Of a DNA stretch of 64,000 nt, positions 9,456-20,125 are shown in pieces. A program made the position numbers and the translations under genes. The notes under the pieces were generated by a model. That model did not search any database. It was not told where the DNA came from and worked only from the letters and a program-made list of their open reading frames with translations. How positions within the stretch are numbered: position 1 is the stretch's first letter; each line of letters opens with the position of its first letter. Source of the DNA: Nitzschia sp. DOCU1 (lineage: Eukaryota; Bacillariophyta; Bacillariophyceae; Bacillariales; Bacillariaceae); the NCBI GenBank assembly GCA_951394045.1, contig OX595991.1:2604001-2668000 (forward strand), given 5' to 3'.

Positions 9456-11090
9456 GATATCATTGACTATTTACAGTCGATGGATGCTCGAGTGGGCGGA
9501 TGCCCCTTTGTGGACGTTTGCGTGGCTGTCACAAGATGATTCCTCCACTATTCCCTCGCTCTGCAAGTACCCATTACCAGCCATCCTCTGGGAAGCAAAT
9601 GGGTGGAACAATATACCAACGGGCTGACTAGGTAATCCTCTCCCGAAATGCTGTGGGTTGATCCCTTGTTTTCTCTTCAAATGACCAAGAGACCCCTCCT
9701 TCCTCATGCAGTCAGTCGTTTGGTCGATGATTTTCGGCGCGAGAGCGAAAAGTTTTGTTCCGTTTGGTCGTTTCAAGAGGATCATATTAGTCGGATGAAA
9801 GTGGTCTAAAGAATCGTACGTTTCGGCCTATTAGTGAGATCCCATCGGAAGAACCGAAAGCAACAAAAGGCCTCATCGGACTGGACCACCCACAACAGAA
9901 GGGAAAGTCTGATGACGTCGCCATCGGCTCATCGTATGTGCAGTACGACTGGAATGATAGTTGGTATGAAAGTTAGTCCCGATGCAAGACGACTATGAGA
10001 AAGAGATGGAAAGCCTCGGCTAACATAGCGCAGAAGAATCACCACGGCAAAAGAAAAGGGCGGACTTCTACCAAGTTGTACTACTGCTGGAATGTAGATG
10101 TGCCGCCGTCACAAATGAACCAGCAGCTGTCGCTCCCATCCCGATCGTCGTTATAGCTCAGGTACTACTGTAGAACAAGTCCATTGGAACAAAGAAATAT
10201 GGTTCATTTCTCTGTCGTTCCTACTGCTTCGGTGAACAGCTGCATCATGCTGTCGCTTGGATGTAGAGCGCATTCGAGTGGTGGTTCCATTACATTAGCT
10301 GCCGCTATTTCCATCACGCCAGGTCTCTTGCTCGTCGTGCTCTACTAGCTGCTATTCAAAGCAATTCATACAATTCAGGACTCAAGATTCGCTAGCTATG
10401 AGAAGAGAGAAGAGCAGCTGCTTCAGGAAGCAACTGGAAGAGGCTGATCTCTCTTTCTCTAGTAGAGATCTTCGTTGCGGCACCCACAGGGGAGGAGTTC
10501 CACCTCTTCACACCCTCTACTCTACCTAGAGATCTTCTGTCACGCACACGCTGTGAAATGGAACCCATCCTCTATGTATCGTAACTGCTTCCTTTGCCAG
10601 CACGTTTCTGCCGCGGAAGCTGCAGGAAGATCGAACGTTTGGCACAGAACCACACTTTCTATTTGAGGCGTCCTGAAACAAACTGTCAACAAGACGCTCT
10701 TTCAAGAATATTATGCCTTCGTGCGCAAAAGTGCAACCGATAAGCTACCTACTAATCGCGAAAAGTGCGCACCGTCAGAATCGTTCCGGTCTCCATACTG
10801 AAAACGCCGGACTAATTAAACTTCTCCTGTGTACTTTGAGAGTCGTCGTAATATTAATATTTAGGCAGGGATTTCACAAACCTCTCTATTAAAAGAATCC
10901 TTTCAATTGATATTTTCAGTTCGTCTGCCTTGGAGTACGAAAGCCTTCCAATTTCATCGCACAGTTCCGTCAAATCCCGGCCAATTCTTAGATTTTCGTT
11001 CGCTTTCTCCAACACGTTTGATCATCTCATGGCTCGTCAACATAATCCTGCAAAGTCGGAAAAGCATAAAGGAAACAAAACTTCACCACG
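9456..11090. other. Gene-free stretch
   Basis: About 1.6 kb between two divergently transcribed genes. Frames are short and overlapping, and none has a recognisable motif. Short CT/AG-rich inverted segments containing TAGAGATCTTC occur near 10460 and 10527. The stretch probably holds both promoters. Confidence 0.5.
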
Positions 11091-11654
11091 ATGCCTGGCT
11101 TGAATAAATCAACAGAGAAGAAAGTATCTTTCTCTCGTCGAGTGAAAGTACGAAGGACGTCTCATCTCGATGACTACACCCCGCAAGAAAGGAAATCCAC
11201 CTGGTATACGAAAAACGAGATGCAAGCGATCAGAGAGGACATTGGGGCGACAGTAAAGCTAATCGAAATGGAAATTGATGTTACATCGAGTAAGGAGTTC
11301 TGTCACAGAGGCTTGGAGCACCAATGCAAAGGAGGGGCTCAACGACGACTCGCAAACAAGAAACGGGCATGGAAGGCCGTCTCTGACGAGCAAGCGATTC
11401 AACGAAGTCGAGGGATTCATGACGCCCAGGCATTGGCCGACGCCTATTCAAGCCAAGTGCAAGAGTGTAGAAACATCGCAATTTTGTTGGGCGTATACGA
11501 CGAGCAACAAGTTTATCCCAAAACGGAAGAAGTCATGAAGCCAGCAGAATTGGATTGCGGAAACATCCCTCCTCCATCGATATCTTCTTCATGCTCGGCT
11601 TCGCTATTTGGCAGAGTTTATCATCACCACAACCTCTCAACACGAGCTGCATGA
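11091..11654 (+). CDS. Small KVSF-W-RGLE family protein, copy 2
   Basis: A 187-residue intronless protein of unknown function, on the same strand as copy 1 and separated from it by the sulfotransferase-like gene. It has KVSF at residues 11-14, exactly 23 residues, then W38-x4-E (WYTKNE). RGLE follows in CHRGLEHQ. Block C reads AVSDEQAIQRSRGIHDAQALADAY, followed by a helical stretch with ECRNIAILLGVYDEQ. The segment RVKVRRTSHLDDYTPQER matches copy 1 (TVTVRSTLNIEDFTPEEY) in spacing and charge pattern. The N-terminus is only ten residues before KVSF, so the element is essentially N-terminal. The last ~30 residues are Ser/Pro/His-rich and not shared. A PP1-docking role is suggested by the motif alone. 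Confidence 0.75.
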   Translation: MPGLNKSTEKKVSFSRRVKVRRTSHLDDYTPQERKSTWYTKNEMQAIREDIGATVKLIEMEIDVTSSKEFCHRGLEHQCKGGAQRRLANKKRAWKAVSDEQAIQRSRGIHDAQALADAYSSQVQECRNIAILLGVYDEQQVYPKTEEVMKPAELDCGNIPPPSISSSCSASLFGRVYHHHNLSTRAA

Positions 11655-12391
11655 GAGTTTTTCGAATTGTTTTTGGCACCACCACGTTGGTATTCATAGA
11701 GACGAGAATAGACATATATTATAGTAGACGATACAAAAAGAAGATTTCAAACGCTACGCTACTGCTGCTACTAAGCCTTGGACAATTAATCTTCTAGATC
11801 TATGAGAGCGTTTCCAGTATATTATTCAATACCCACTTTTGTTTACGTTTTGCCACATTCAAATAGGCTGGTGAGAGAGTTGACAACCAAGGTGGCAAGC
11901 ACCCCGTTGTTGTTTTTTGGATAGAAAGCGGGTTTGGAAGATTCGGCCGAATCGATTTGATGATGGGCCGTCTTTTTGTGTGAGTAGAATAAAGCTCGGG
12001 AGAAACTACGTCACATTTTAATTGGCGATATTTAAGGATACCGCGAGATGGGCAATTGTCAACCTACCGGTAACTTTCGGAGAAGTCAAGCAAGGAGAAA
12101 AGATGAGACGCATGATCTATTCGGCCTGTCATGCATCCGCTTTTGCTGGTCCTGCGCGAGCGTGTCGGCCGGAGCGAGCATCATCATCACCCGCGCGCGG
12201 ATGACGCTCCGATCTTTTGGAGAAGGGGTGTCAACTTCTTCTTCCTTCGCGCCGCCCGCCGATCACGAACATCCGACTTGGATGCCTTTTCGCCGTCCAA
12301 TCCACCGACGACGACAAATAAGAATTGTTTCTCACAAGGACACTTTCCCTCATATATCTTTCGAACAATCTCTCAATTGCTCTTCCTGAAA
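11655..12391. other. Intergenic stretch upstream of thiolase
   Basis: No gene is supported. It contains the thiolase promoter and 5' leader, and one TACCGGTA palindrome at 12065-12072. An in-frame ATG at 12131 would add 87 His/Arg-rich residues to the thiolase. I take 12392 instead because it begins a clean mitochondrial pre-sequence. Confidence 0.45.
12065..12072. repeat. TACCGGTA palindrome
   Basis: One of at least five perfect copies of this 8-bp palindrome noticed in gene-free parts of the window (also 17763, 18237, 28854 and 29035). Confidence 0.6.
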
Positions 12392-13841
12392 ATGTTGGCA
12401 CGTCAAGCAATCAACAAGGCGGCCGTCGCCGGTCGCAACTTCTCGTCTGCCGCCGCTGCCAGTGGCCTGAAGAACGTCGTCGTCGTCGGTGGAATCCGAA
12501 TTCCGTTCGCTCAAACGTCGACGATCTATCAGGGGGAAATGGCGGTCGATCTTCAGCGCCTCGCGATCACTGGTTTGTTGACCCAGACTGCCGTGCCGAA
12601 AGATGTCATTGATTATGTAATTTGTGGTAATGTGATCCAAGAGGTACGAACTAGCAATATTGCTCGCGAAGCGGCCGTCAATGCCGGACTGCCCTATAAT
12701 ATTTCGGCGCATACCGTGGCACAAGCTTGCATTTCTGCCAATGCGGCGATTACTACAGGCGCCCAGCAGATTATGACCGGACATGCGAATGTTGTCCTGG
12801 CGGGAGGTTGTGAGACGTTCTCGGATGTTCCTATTCGTCTTACTCGCCCAATCCGACAAAAACTCATCACAATGCCGAAGGCAATGAAGAAGGGCGGCCC
12901 GATTGGAGCCGTCCGACACATGCTCAAGGGTCTCAAGACGAAGGATCTAGCTCTTGAAACTCCTGCCATTGCTAACTATACGACTGGCGAAGTGATGGGC
13001 GTCAGCTCGGACAAGCTGAGTGCCAAGTTTGGCGTTTCTCGTCAAGAACAAGACGAGTTCACCGTCAGAAGCCACGTGCTGGCTGCAAAAGCCCACGAGT
13101 CTGGCTTCTACAAGGAAGAAATCATTCCCTACAAAGGATCTACTGCTGAAAATGGTATTAAGGGAGATTCGACCATGGACTCGGTCGGAAAGCTCAAGCC
13201 TGCCTTTATCAAACCCCATGGCACCCACACGGCCGCCAACTCGAGCTTCTTGACCGATGGTGCTGCAATGAGTCTGTTGATGAGCGAAGAAAAAGCACTC
13301 GAGCTGGGATTCAAGCCGTGGGCCTATGTTCGTGACTGGTCGTTTCATGCCTGTGATCCGTGGGAGGAGCTTTTGTTGGGTCCCACCTATTGCACGCACG
13401 ATATCTTGCAACGCAACAAGATGGCCTTGTCGGATATTGGAGTACTTGAAATCCACGAAGGTAAGCTGATCCAATTTTATGTCATACCTGCGGGAAGATG
13501 TTTCTTGCAACACAACCTTGACTTAATACTGCTTTTGCTTTTTTTCTTCAACATTAGCATTTGCCGGTCAACTTTTGTCCAACTTGGTCGCCATGAACAG
13601 TGACAAATTTGCCCAAGAAAGGCTTGGTGGCAAGAAGGTTGGTGAGATTGACATGGATAGGATGAATACTAAGGGAGGCTCGCTCTCGATCGGGCACCCC
13701 TTTGGAGCAACCGGATCTCGCTTGGTGACGACAGCGTCGCGACGTCTCCAACAAGAAGGGCAACGATTTGCACTATTGGCTGCTTGCGCTGACGGAGGTT
13801 TGGGACATGCGTGCTTGTTGGAGCGATACGACAACAAGTAA
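12392..13841 (+). CDS. HADHB: Trifunctional enzyme beta subunit, acetyl-CoA acyltransferase
   Basis: Mitochondrial 3-ketoacyl-CoA thiolase of the trifunctional-protein beta type, catalysing the last, thiolytic step of fatty-acid beta-oxidation. Exons 12392-13460 and 13558-13841 (450 residues) are separated by a 97-nt GT-AG intron that splits the Ala codon in HEAFAGQ. The first ~25 residues (MLARQAINKAAVAGRNFSSA) are basic, Ala/Ser-rich and lack acidic residues, as in mitochondrial transit peptides. The acylated Cys113 lies in AQACISANAA. The His-containing motif GHPFGATGSR and the second Cys in AACADGGLGHA complete the active site. HADHB-specific stretches include FIKPHGTHTAANSSFLTDGA, SDVPIRLTRP and LLLGPTYCTHD. 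The length is close to that of animal HADHB. It is expected to partner with an alpha subunit encoded elsewhere. Confidence is high; a plain acetyl-CoA acetyltransferase fits less well. Confidence 0.93.
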
Positions 13842-14559
13842 AGAATTTCTTGTTGGGTTGGTATAGTGGATGCCTGATAGTTACAAAGAGATAAAATCAA
13901 CGACCTGTACATTCATGCCTGACCGATTCGTACTAGGCGAAAGTTAAATCGTTAAGGAAAAGAAGGAAAAATCGAACATGTTTGCTTTCGACCAGAAGTT
14001 TAGTCTTGTAGACCATGCACCATATGCAGTTCCATCTACTGCCGGTACGGATCTAGCTAGTCCCACTAGACAGTATCGTAGCATGAGATAGCTCGTGGCG
14101 TGTTTGCTAAATGAACGCAAGCGAATTTAGGGCAAAGATAGAAACGGCCTGATCAGCAAGCCCCACATACCCCATACGGCAGGGCACGGTAGTGGAAAGA
14201 TTGTTCGTCGTAGTACGGGTAGTCGATCTCTACCTCGTGGGCGGCATATAGTTTCAGCAGCTGAAAGGTGTAGCCTGACATAACTCTACAGATAGACTAC
14301 GAGTAAGTTGACACAATCTTTCCCTTGCTACTAGCAAAGCATATGAGTTCCAGAGCTGAAGAGTAGGAAGTATTCCTTAGCCACTCTTGCCCAAGGCTTT
14401 CGCAAGTTGTACTACTAGATGGACGGTGTCTCTTCAACGATCAGGAGCAACAGACAGGCTAACGCATGACGGCTTGGATCACCTAAAACTACCACATCTA
14501 AGAGACAGCTCCTTTTCGCATGTTTGACTTTGCTCTTATTTTCTATAGGAACTATTCGT
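13842..14559. other. Convergent intergenic stretch
   Basis: 718 bp between the 3' ends of the thiolase and RPL8 genes. No coding frame of note and no repeat longer than a few bases was seen. Confidence 0.5.
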
Positions 14560-15458
14560 TTAGTCCTTATCTTGCGCCGTCTTCTTCACACCTCGAAGAC
14601 GCCCAGTCCGGCGAGCACCGATCAAACCAACCTTGCGACCAGCAGGACGGTCTCGGGCAACCGTGGAAGGCTTACCAATGTGCTGGTGGTTACCTCCTCC
14701 GAAAGGGTGCTCCACAGGGTTCTTTGCCACACCACGAATCTTTGGCCAGCAGTTTCGCTTGACAGCGTATTTGTGGTACGCATTTCCAGCCTTCAACAGA
14801 GGCTTATCGGTACGTCCTCCACCAGCGACAATACCGACCTGGGCACGCACTGTCGAGGAGACGGTCTTCTTACCACCAGAAGGAAGTCGCAGACGAGTGG
14901 TTCCCTTTTCGTCATCGTGGGAGACAACAATAGCAAAGGTTCCAGAGCATCGGGCAAAGGCACCACGATCACCGCGCTTGTTCTCCACGTTGCAAACAAT
15001 GGTACCCTCCGGAACAACGTTCAAGGGCAAGACATTGCCGACCGAAAGAGTGGCCTTCTTTCCGCAGTAGATGAATTGTCCAGTGTACATACCTTCAGTG
15101 CAGAGCAACAATTCCTCATCACGTTGGTATCGGTAGGCATTCAGAAATTGCACCTTGGCAACGGGGGCTCCTCGGCCAGGGTCGTGAAGGATTTCCTTGA
15201 TAACTCCGCGGATGTATCCTTGCTTTTCGGCATAGTCCAACGCTCGGAGCTTGACAGCACCCTTTCGGGTCCTGACGTGCGCCTTGAAGACGGTGGACTT
15301 ACCCTTACGTTGGGCCTATCATGGTGGATAACAACAACGAGAGACGAAACAAAAATCCAATCAAGATAACAAAGGACGCGTCAGATCTGGACTCTTGGAA
15401 TACAGCCTACACTGGATCTATTACTACCGAGTGGACTTACTTGGACGTATTTACCCAT
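14560..15458 (-). CDS. RPL8: 60S ribosomal protein L8 (uL2)
   Basis: Component of the large cytosolic ribosomal subunit, next to the peptidyl-transferase centre. A tiny first exon, 15441-15458, encodes MGKYVQ. A 125-nt GT-AG intron (15316-15440) follows, then exon 14560-15315 beginning AQRKG. The joined product is 257 residues, exactly the length usual for eukaryotic L8. Signature stretches are [40 protein letters not shown], and near the end [20 protein letters not shown], which includes the conserved His contacting rRNA. The C-terminus is basic. The gene faces the thiolase tail to tail. The intron directly after the sixth codon is a position where ribosomal-protein genes often keep an intron, possibly for expression. 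Confidence 0.96.
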
Positions 15459-15663
15459 GGTGAAACAAGTATCGACTGAACCAAGTCGTTGTGCAAGAGC
15501 AACAGCGACAAAGCAAGGTGCGACGATGATGGTGAGTTTGGACGGGCTGGAACCCAAGCCGGTGGGAAGCCACGATGGGCGGCTACGGTACATTGGTACA
15601 AAATCAACGCAAAAGTTTTTTCGAGTAAGAGGTAAAAGAGAGGTGCCGAGTTGACTCCCTCGA

Positions 15664-15918
15664 CTAATCCCACTTTTCAGCTTGCATGCGATCGTCAATT
15701 TTGTCGATGTAGTCGAATTCTTTTGTCCAATTGTCTGTGGATTTCAGAGTTTTGTTGCCGTCTGTCTCGCACATCCGCGCCAAAATCTTCGCCGCTTCCT
15801 TGGATGGAATTTGCGTGGCCGCGCGAGCGCCCCATCGTCCGCCGGCGCCTCCGCCTCTCCTCGGAGGGAAATGATCCATGGCGGCAATGACACGATGCAT
15901 TTTGTGTTCGTCTCGCAT
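15664..15918 (-). CDS. Small hypothetical protein, 84 residues
   Basis: A compact frame from ATG 15918 to a stop at 15664, in the 523-bp gap between RPL8 and the primase gene. The N-terminal half has a Gly/Arg-rich run (FPPRRGGGAGGRWGAR). The C-terminal half is polar and well-formed (IPSKEAAKILARMCETDG, NWTKEFDYIDKIDDRMQAEKW), ending in a Trp-rich acidic/basic helix. It shares a 63-bp divergent promoter region with the primase. No signal peptide, membrane segment or known family is recognised. The composition and placement favour a real gene. It could also be a 3' exon of a longer model, or a chance frame. Confidence 0.45.
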   Translation of the reverse strand: MRDEHKMHRVIAAMDHFPPRRGGGAGGRWGARAATQIPSKEAAKILARMCETDGNKTLKSTDNWTKEFDYIDKIDDRMQAEKWD

Positions 15919-15981
15919 CAGTAAAACGAGTTCATTGTTGCTTGTGTTGCTATCTCTTTGCCGGCTCTCCTCTATTGCATC
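15919..15981. promoter_or_regulatory. Putative divergent promoter
   Basis: Only 63 bp separate the start codon of the minus-strand 84-residue frame from the plus-strand primase start. If both genes are real, this gap must supply core promoter and 5' leader for both. No TATA box was recognised. Confidence 0.3.
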
Positions 15982-17541
15982 ATGAACGTTGTGAAATCCA
16001 AGTCCGCTCGTGCCAATGCTCTTCCAAAAGGCAAGGCGGAGGCCCAGGGCGCAAAGGTGAATTTGTACCAGGAAATCCCCAATATTGAAGTCAGTCTCGA
16101 CGACTTTGAAGAGTTTGCTCTGGATCGTCTCAAGGTAAGAACAGTGACTATTTGTTAACTGTGGGGGTCTGTAGATGGAACAGTCTCATTCAGATTATTT
16201 TTGCTTTGAAATCTTACCTCGGGTTTGCTGCTTCCACAATTGCTACAAAAGGTGTTGAAAATGTTTGAGCAGTTGAAACTTCGTCACGTTGATACTTCTC
16301 AGTACAAGAAGCACCTCGATCCTCTACTTGCGAGACTCAATAAGGACTGGACGAAGGACTGGATTTCCCACTTTGTCTTGCGCCTCGCCTATTGCCGTAC
16401 CGAGGATTTGCGTCGTTGGTTCTTGGCTCAGGAAGTGCAGTTGCTCAAGTGGCGTCTCAGCCATTCGGCTGCTGGGTCGACCACGCAAGCATTGGCGAGT
16501 GTCTTGCCCGAAGCCAAACTCATTCCTCAAAAGGAATTGGAGGCTTCCAAGTTGATGCCATTGATCCTGGCTTCCACTCCGAATATTAAGATGGAAACCC
16601 AGATTTATCAGGTGCCATTTACGCATGCCCTGGACTTGGTGCAGCACCGTCAGGTTTTTGTCCGTCGTGGAATGGCGTACATTCCGGAATCCAAATTGGT
16701 GCATCTAGTCACGGCCCGTTTCCGGGCTTCCTTGTCCCGTCAGCTGGTGCTGTTGAGTGCGGTTCCTACCACACCTGGTTTGCAACGCACCCAAGGCTTT
16801 TTGAAGAATGTCGCTACGGTCCATGCCATTAAGGACCAGTTCCAGACCAACAATGAGAATCTCACCGACTTGAATGCCACAAATGTGCCAGCACATCTCA
16901 AACACATGCCTTTGTGTATGGCTCAGTTACAGTTGGCTCTTGAGAAAGAAAAGCATTTGAAACACTGGGGACGATTGCAGTATGGTCTCTTTCTCAAGGG
17001 TGCGGGCTTGTCTCTGGAAGATGCTTTGACCTACTTTGAACGCATGTTTGTGGGCAAGGGGTTTAGCAAAGAGTACGCCTATAACTGGAGACACATGTAC
17101 GGAAAGGAAGGAAAACGAGCCAACTATCCTCCCTATTCGTGCGCCAAGGTAATCAACAGCAATGCGCCCAATGCCAATGAGCATCATGGTTGTCCTTTCA
17201 AGCATGGGACTGTACAAGAAGTTACCAATCTGTTGGGTCGTTTGGGAGTCAACCCGCAGCAACAAAAGGGTATTATTGCGCAGCAACAATCCCACAATTA
17301 TCAGTTGGCATGCGTCGAACATTTCAAGGTGACCCACCCCAATGTAGACACCAACCCTCAAGTTCAGACGGACAATTTGGGGAACCATCCGAACGCCTGG
17401 TTTCAGGCTAGCGTGGCATACGAAAAGGCGACCACTAGTAGCAGTGGTGACGTTGCCAAGGATATCAAGACTCCGGCCATGACGCCCGCTATAAAGCAGC
17501 CCGAATCCGTCCCATCCAGTGCTACTTCCGTATCTCCGTAG
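15982..17541 (+). CDS. PRI2: DNA primase large subunit
   Basis: Regulatory subunit of the primase-polymerase alpha complex, which makes RNA-DNA primers at nuclear replication forks. Exons 15982-16134 and 16252-17541 (480 residues) flank a 117-nt GT-AG intron. The junction restores FEEFALDRLKVLKMFEQ, the conserved N-terminal helix of the family. The C-terminal iron-sulfur domain is complete. Cys273 (MPLCMAQL), Cys348 (YSCAKV), Cys365 (HGCPF) and Cys405 (ACVEH) are the four 4Fe-4S ligands. The 17- and 40-residue spacings of the last three match the human protein. The motif FERMFVGKGFSKEYAYNWRH and the following MYGKEG are the DNA/RNA-binding signature. The last ~35 residues are Ser/Pro/Thr-rich and probably disordered. 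Confidence 0.95.
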
Positions 17542-18645
17542 GGGGACGAAGGAGTGAAGTTGGGTTCTATTTCACTGTCGCGTTGATTCACAGGCTTTGG
17601 CACATGAAGCGTTGCTCCACTAATAATACACTATAAAGATTTTACTTTGACAACTAAAGCAGCACGGCATTGCTATATCATAGGTCGAGCGCGTTGCCAT
17701 GAATGTGAACCCAAGATAGAGCAAAGCAGTTTGACCAAGTCGTGTCAGTAAGGCAGCTAAACTACCGGTAGTACGATAACCCCGCGGCTTCTGTTGTCTT
17801 AGCAGCAAGCTTCATTCTCTTTATCCACCACTACTAGTATTAGAGTGGAGGTGGTCGCTAGGGTGAAATATGAATCTGTGCGGCCTCCCGTTGCCTCGAA
17901 AGCAACCGAGGGCAGCATGTAGCAAAACAACTACCATGCTTTGGCGCAATAGTATCCGAGAATCTTGGCAGAAGTCGGTTGAAGTCGTACTGATCGAAGT
18001 AAACCCTTGCTGCTACTGCCAAAGCTACCATACAAGCTGTAGTATATCCGTACCAAGGTACATATGCCGTAGCACCGGTACATACTGGAATAATTTTAAC
18101 GATGACTTCAAGTTGAACTTTCGCGAGTTTGGTAAAGGCCATCAAAAGGCATAAGCCATGAATGGAACGAAGAATACTTCAAGTTGAAGAAACGTTTATT
18201 TGGTCCCAACAACAAGCGACGGACAGTTTTGGAAGGTACCGGTAGGTTCGGAGGATGACGTCGACTTATTGTGACACATAAATCAAAAAGCCCTTTTCTC
18301 TTGTAATAAGAAGGGAAGTACCGGATAAATTATGTTTTGTTAAACAAAGTACGACCCCGAATAACATGAAATTCATAGGGAGATTTCATTCTTCGTCCGC
18401 GGTGTCAGGGAGCTCCGACGAAGAACTCATGAAGAACATCTTCGGTGGAATCAAAATGCTTCTGATTACCCACGAGAAAAGCACACCGCCCTTTACGACC
18501 AACCCAAAAAGCCTTGTTGTTGGTTCTCTCACATGGCTCAGATCGATCAGCAGCACCCCAGCAACACAACACAGCAACGCTCCACTCCGTTGTAACGAAC
18601 TGAACTTTGCCTGGTTGTTTGGACACGATATCATAGTTAGCAACA
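17542..18645. other. Gene-free stretch
   Basis: 1.1 kb without a convincing gene. A 95-codon minus-strand frame near 17858-18145 has a hydrophobic patch but no family features, and I reject it. TACCGGTA palindromes occur at 17763-17770 and 18237-18244. Confidence 0.45.
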
Positions 18646-19143
18646 ATGGTGAAACGAACACTAAACAATCTCCAGCCAGAAGAATATCGGGTAGGCGCCA
18701 AGCGAGGAACCAAGAGGCAGCGAACGGAAGAGTTTCTGGAGAAGACAGCGAACTACGAGCACACCATGAGGACTTGCCAGTTTTTCGCTTCCCACTTGAA
18801 TATGAGCGTGGAAGAAACGTCTCAAGTTGACGATACGGTGGGTGTTACGTCGGCCACTGTGGTCAGAGATCAACTTCAGCGTTCCATGCTGATGTTCGAG
18901 ATGAAGCACCAATCGGATTACTTTCGGATGAGAAATGAAGCCAGCAAAGCCATTCGGTTAGCCGATGCCTTCCGAACGGTTTCTTCTGGTATCGAGGCTC
19001 CTAGTGGCTCTCCTATTTTGGGGCTGTTAGATTTGGGGTCCGAAACGACAAACTCTATCAAGAAATGTCTGTCAGAGTATGCTGGGGTACCTTCGTCGAG
19101 CGAGCTGTTGGACTGGAAGAACTTGGATTCGCTGATGCAGTGA
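18646..19143 (+). CDS. Small paralogous-family protein, intact copy
   Basis: A 165-residue single-exon protein from ATG 18646, function unknown. It is the intact relative of the frameshifted gene at 1522-2074. A basic N-terminus (VGAKRGTKRQR, a possible nuclear-localisation-type cluster) is followed by TEEFLEK and a long, mostly helical middle. The conserved end is LLDLGSETTNSIKKCLSEYA, then GVP, then LDSLMQ at the C-terminus. The helix between is rich in Met, Gln and Arg and contains SDYFRMRNEASKAIRLADAF. No signal peptide or membrane segment. Similarity to the other copy is concentrated in the last 45 residues and in the KRxR-TE-x-FLE motif. Confidence 0.65.
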   Translation: MVKRTLNNLQPEEYRVGAKRGTKRQRTEEFLEKTANYEHTMRTCQFFASHLNMSVEETSQVDDTVGVTSATVVRDQLQRSMLMFEMKHQSDYFRMRNEASKAIRLADAFRTVSSGIEAPSGSPILGLLDLGSETTNSIKKCLSEYAGVPSSSELLDWKNLDSLMQ

Positions 19144-20125
19144 TTGGCTCGTTACGCTACAATCGACGAGCGCCGCGGAATGTATCCGACTTGTTTACCG
19201 TATCATGACAGTAATAAATCCCGACGCATGACTGCAAAGACGGATTCTCGCGCTCTCGATTGGATCAAGAGCAGAACGATGATCGAATCGTTGCCGGCAG
19301 CTTCCGCGGGTTTGGGATCACCAGTCGCTCGTAAACAGCAGCTCACCAGTGATCTTTCCGAGGAGCCATGAATGGGATGTTTAGTCCAATCTCCAGGCTT
19401 CATAGATTCAGCGTTAGACTTACTATGATTCATCAGTACTTCACCCCTTCCGCAGTCGTATCAAAGTACTTTTTCTATTGGTCCTGTGTTCATAGTATTC
19501 TGACCTTGTTCGTACGTGATCGGGGATTCGCAAAACAGCGCAACTTTCTACTACTCTCTAAGGCGGTGGTGGGAGCCAATAGTGTTGGCGATGAAGAAAA
19601 AACGCACTACTATAAGAGGCCACCGCAGCGATTTCAATAGTGACATCAATAGTCCTTGAAACACTGATAAGAGAGGTGAAGATGAACGACGAAGACGATT
19701 TAGTCCCAGCATTGCTTTGCAATATCGTGGGGCAGGAGGGGGGTCCAGTTGGCAATCACAGCTTTCCTTCCTCGGAGTTGAAGGGTCCGTTCTTCATCGT
19801 TCTCACTCGAATGGCATGAGAAGATTACATTCTGAATGACGACAAGATACATAATAATAATGCTAGTCGGTCTTAGTAAATATCTTGGTCGAAATTTTCA
19901 AACCTATATCGATGTAATGGTGCCTATTGACCACCGGTACGAGATATCAACCTCATTTGGCGAAGGATCGTCTGCGTCACGAATTGAGTCAGTCAGTCGG
20001 TCCTCCATCCGTCGTATCGTTTTAGCGCACGACGTAACGACGTCGGTCGGCACAAACGCGAGAGATCTCGAAGATATCGTCTGCTACCATGCACAAAAAA
20101 AAGATTTTGGGATGTCAAAGAGACG
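19144..20125. other. Gene-free stretch
   Basis: About 1 kb between two plus-strand genes. Only short overlapping frames; nothing recognisable was seen. Confidence 0.45.

Noticed and set aside
12131..12391. N-terminal extension of the thiolase from an upstream ATG
   Set aside because: The added 87 residues are His/Arg-rich and unlike any thiolase. ATG 12392 gives a normal mitochondrial pre-sequence.
14524..15369. 281-codon plus-strand frame over RPL8
   Set aside because: Antisense to a highly conserved ribosomal protein; Ser/Thr-rich translation typical of a shadow.
17858..18145. 95-codon minus-strand frame with hydrophobic patch
   Set aside because: The in-frame ATG is preceded closely by a stop, the C-terminus is irregular and no motif is present; not supported as a gene.
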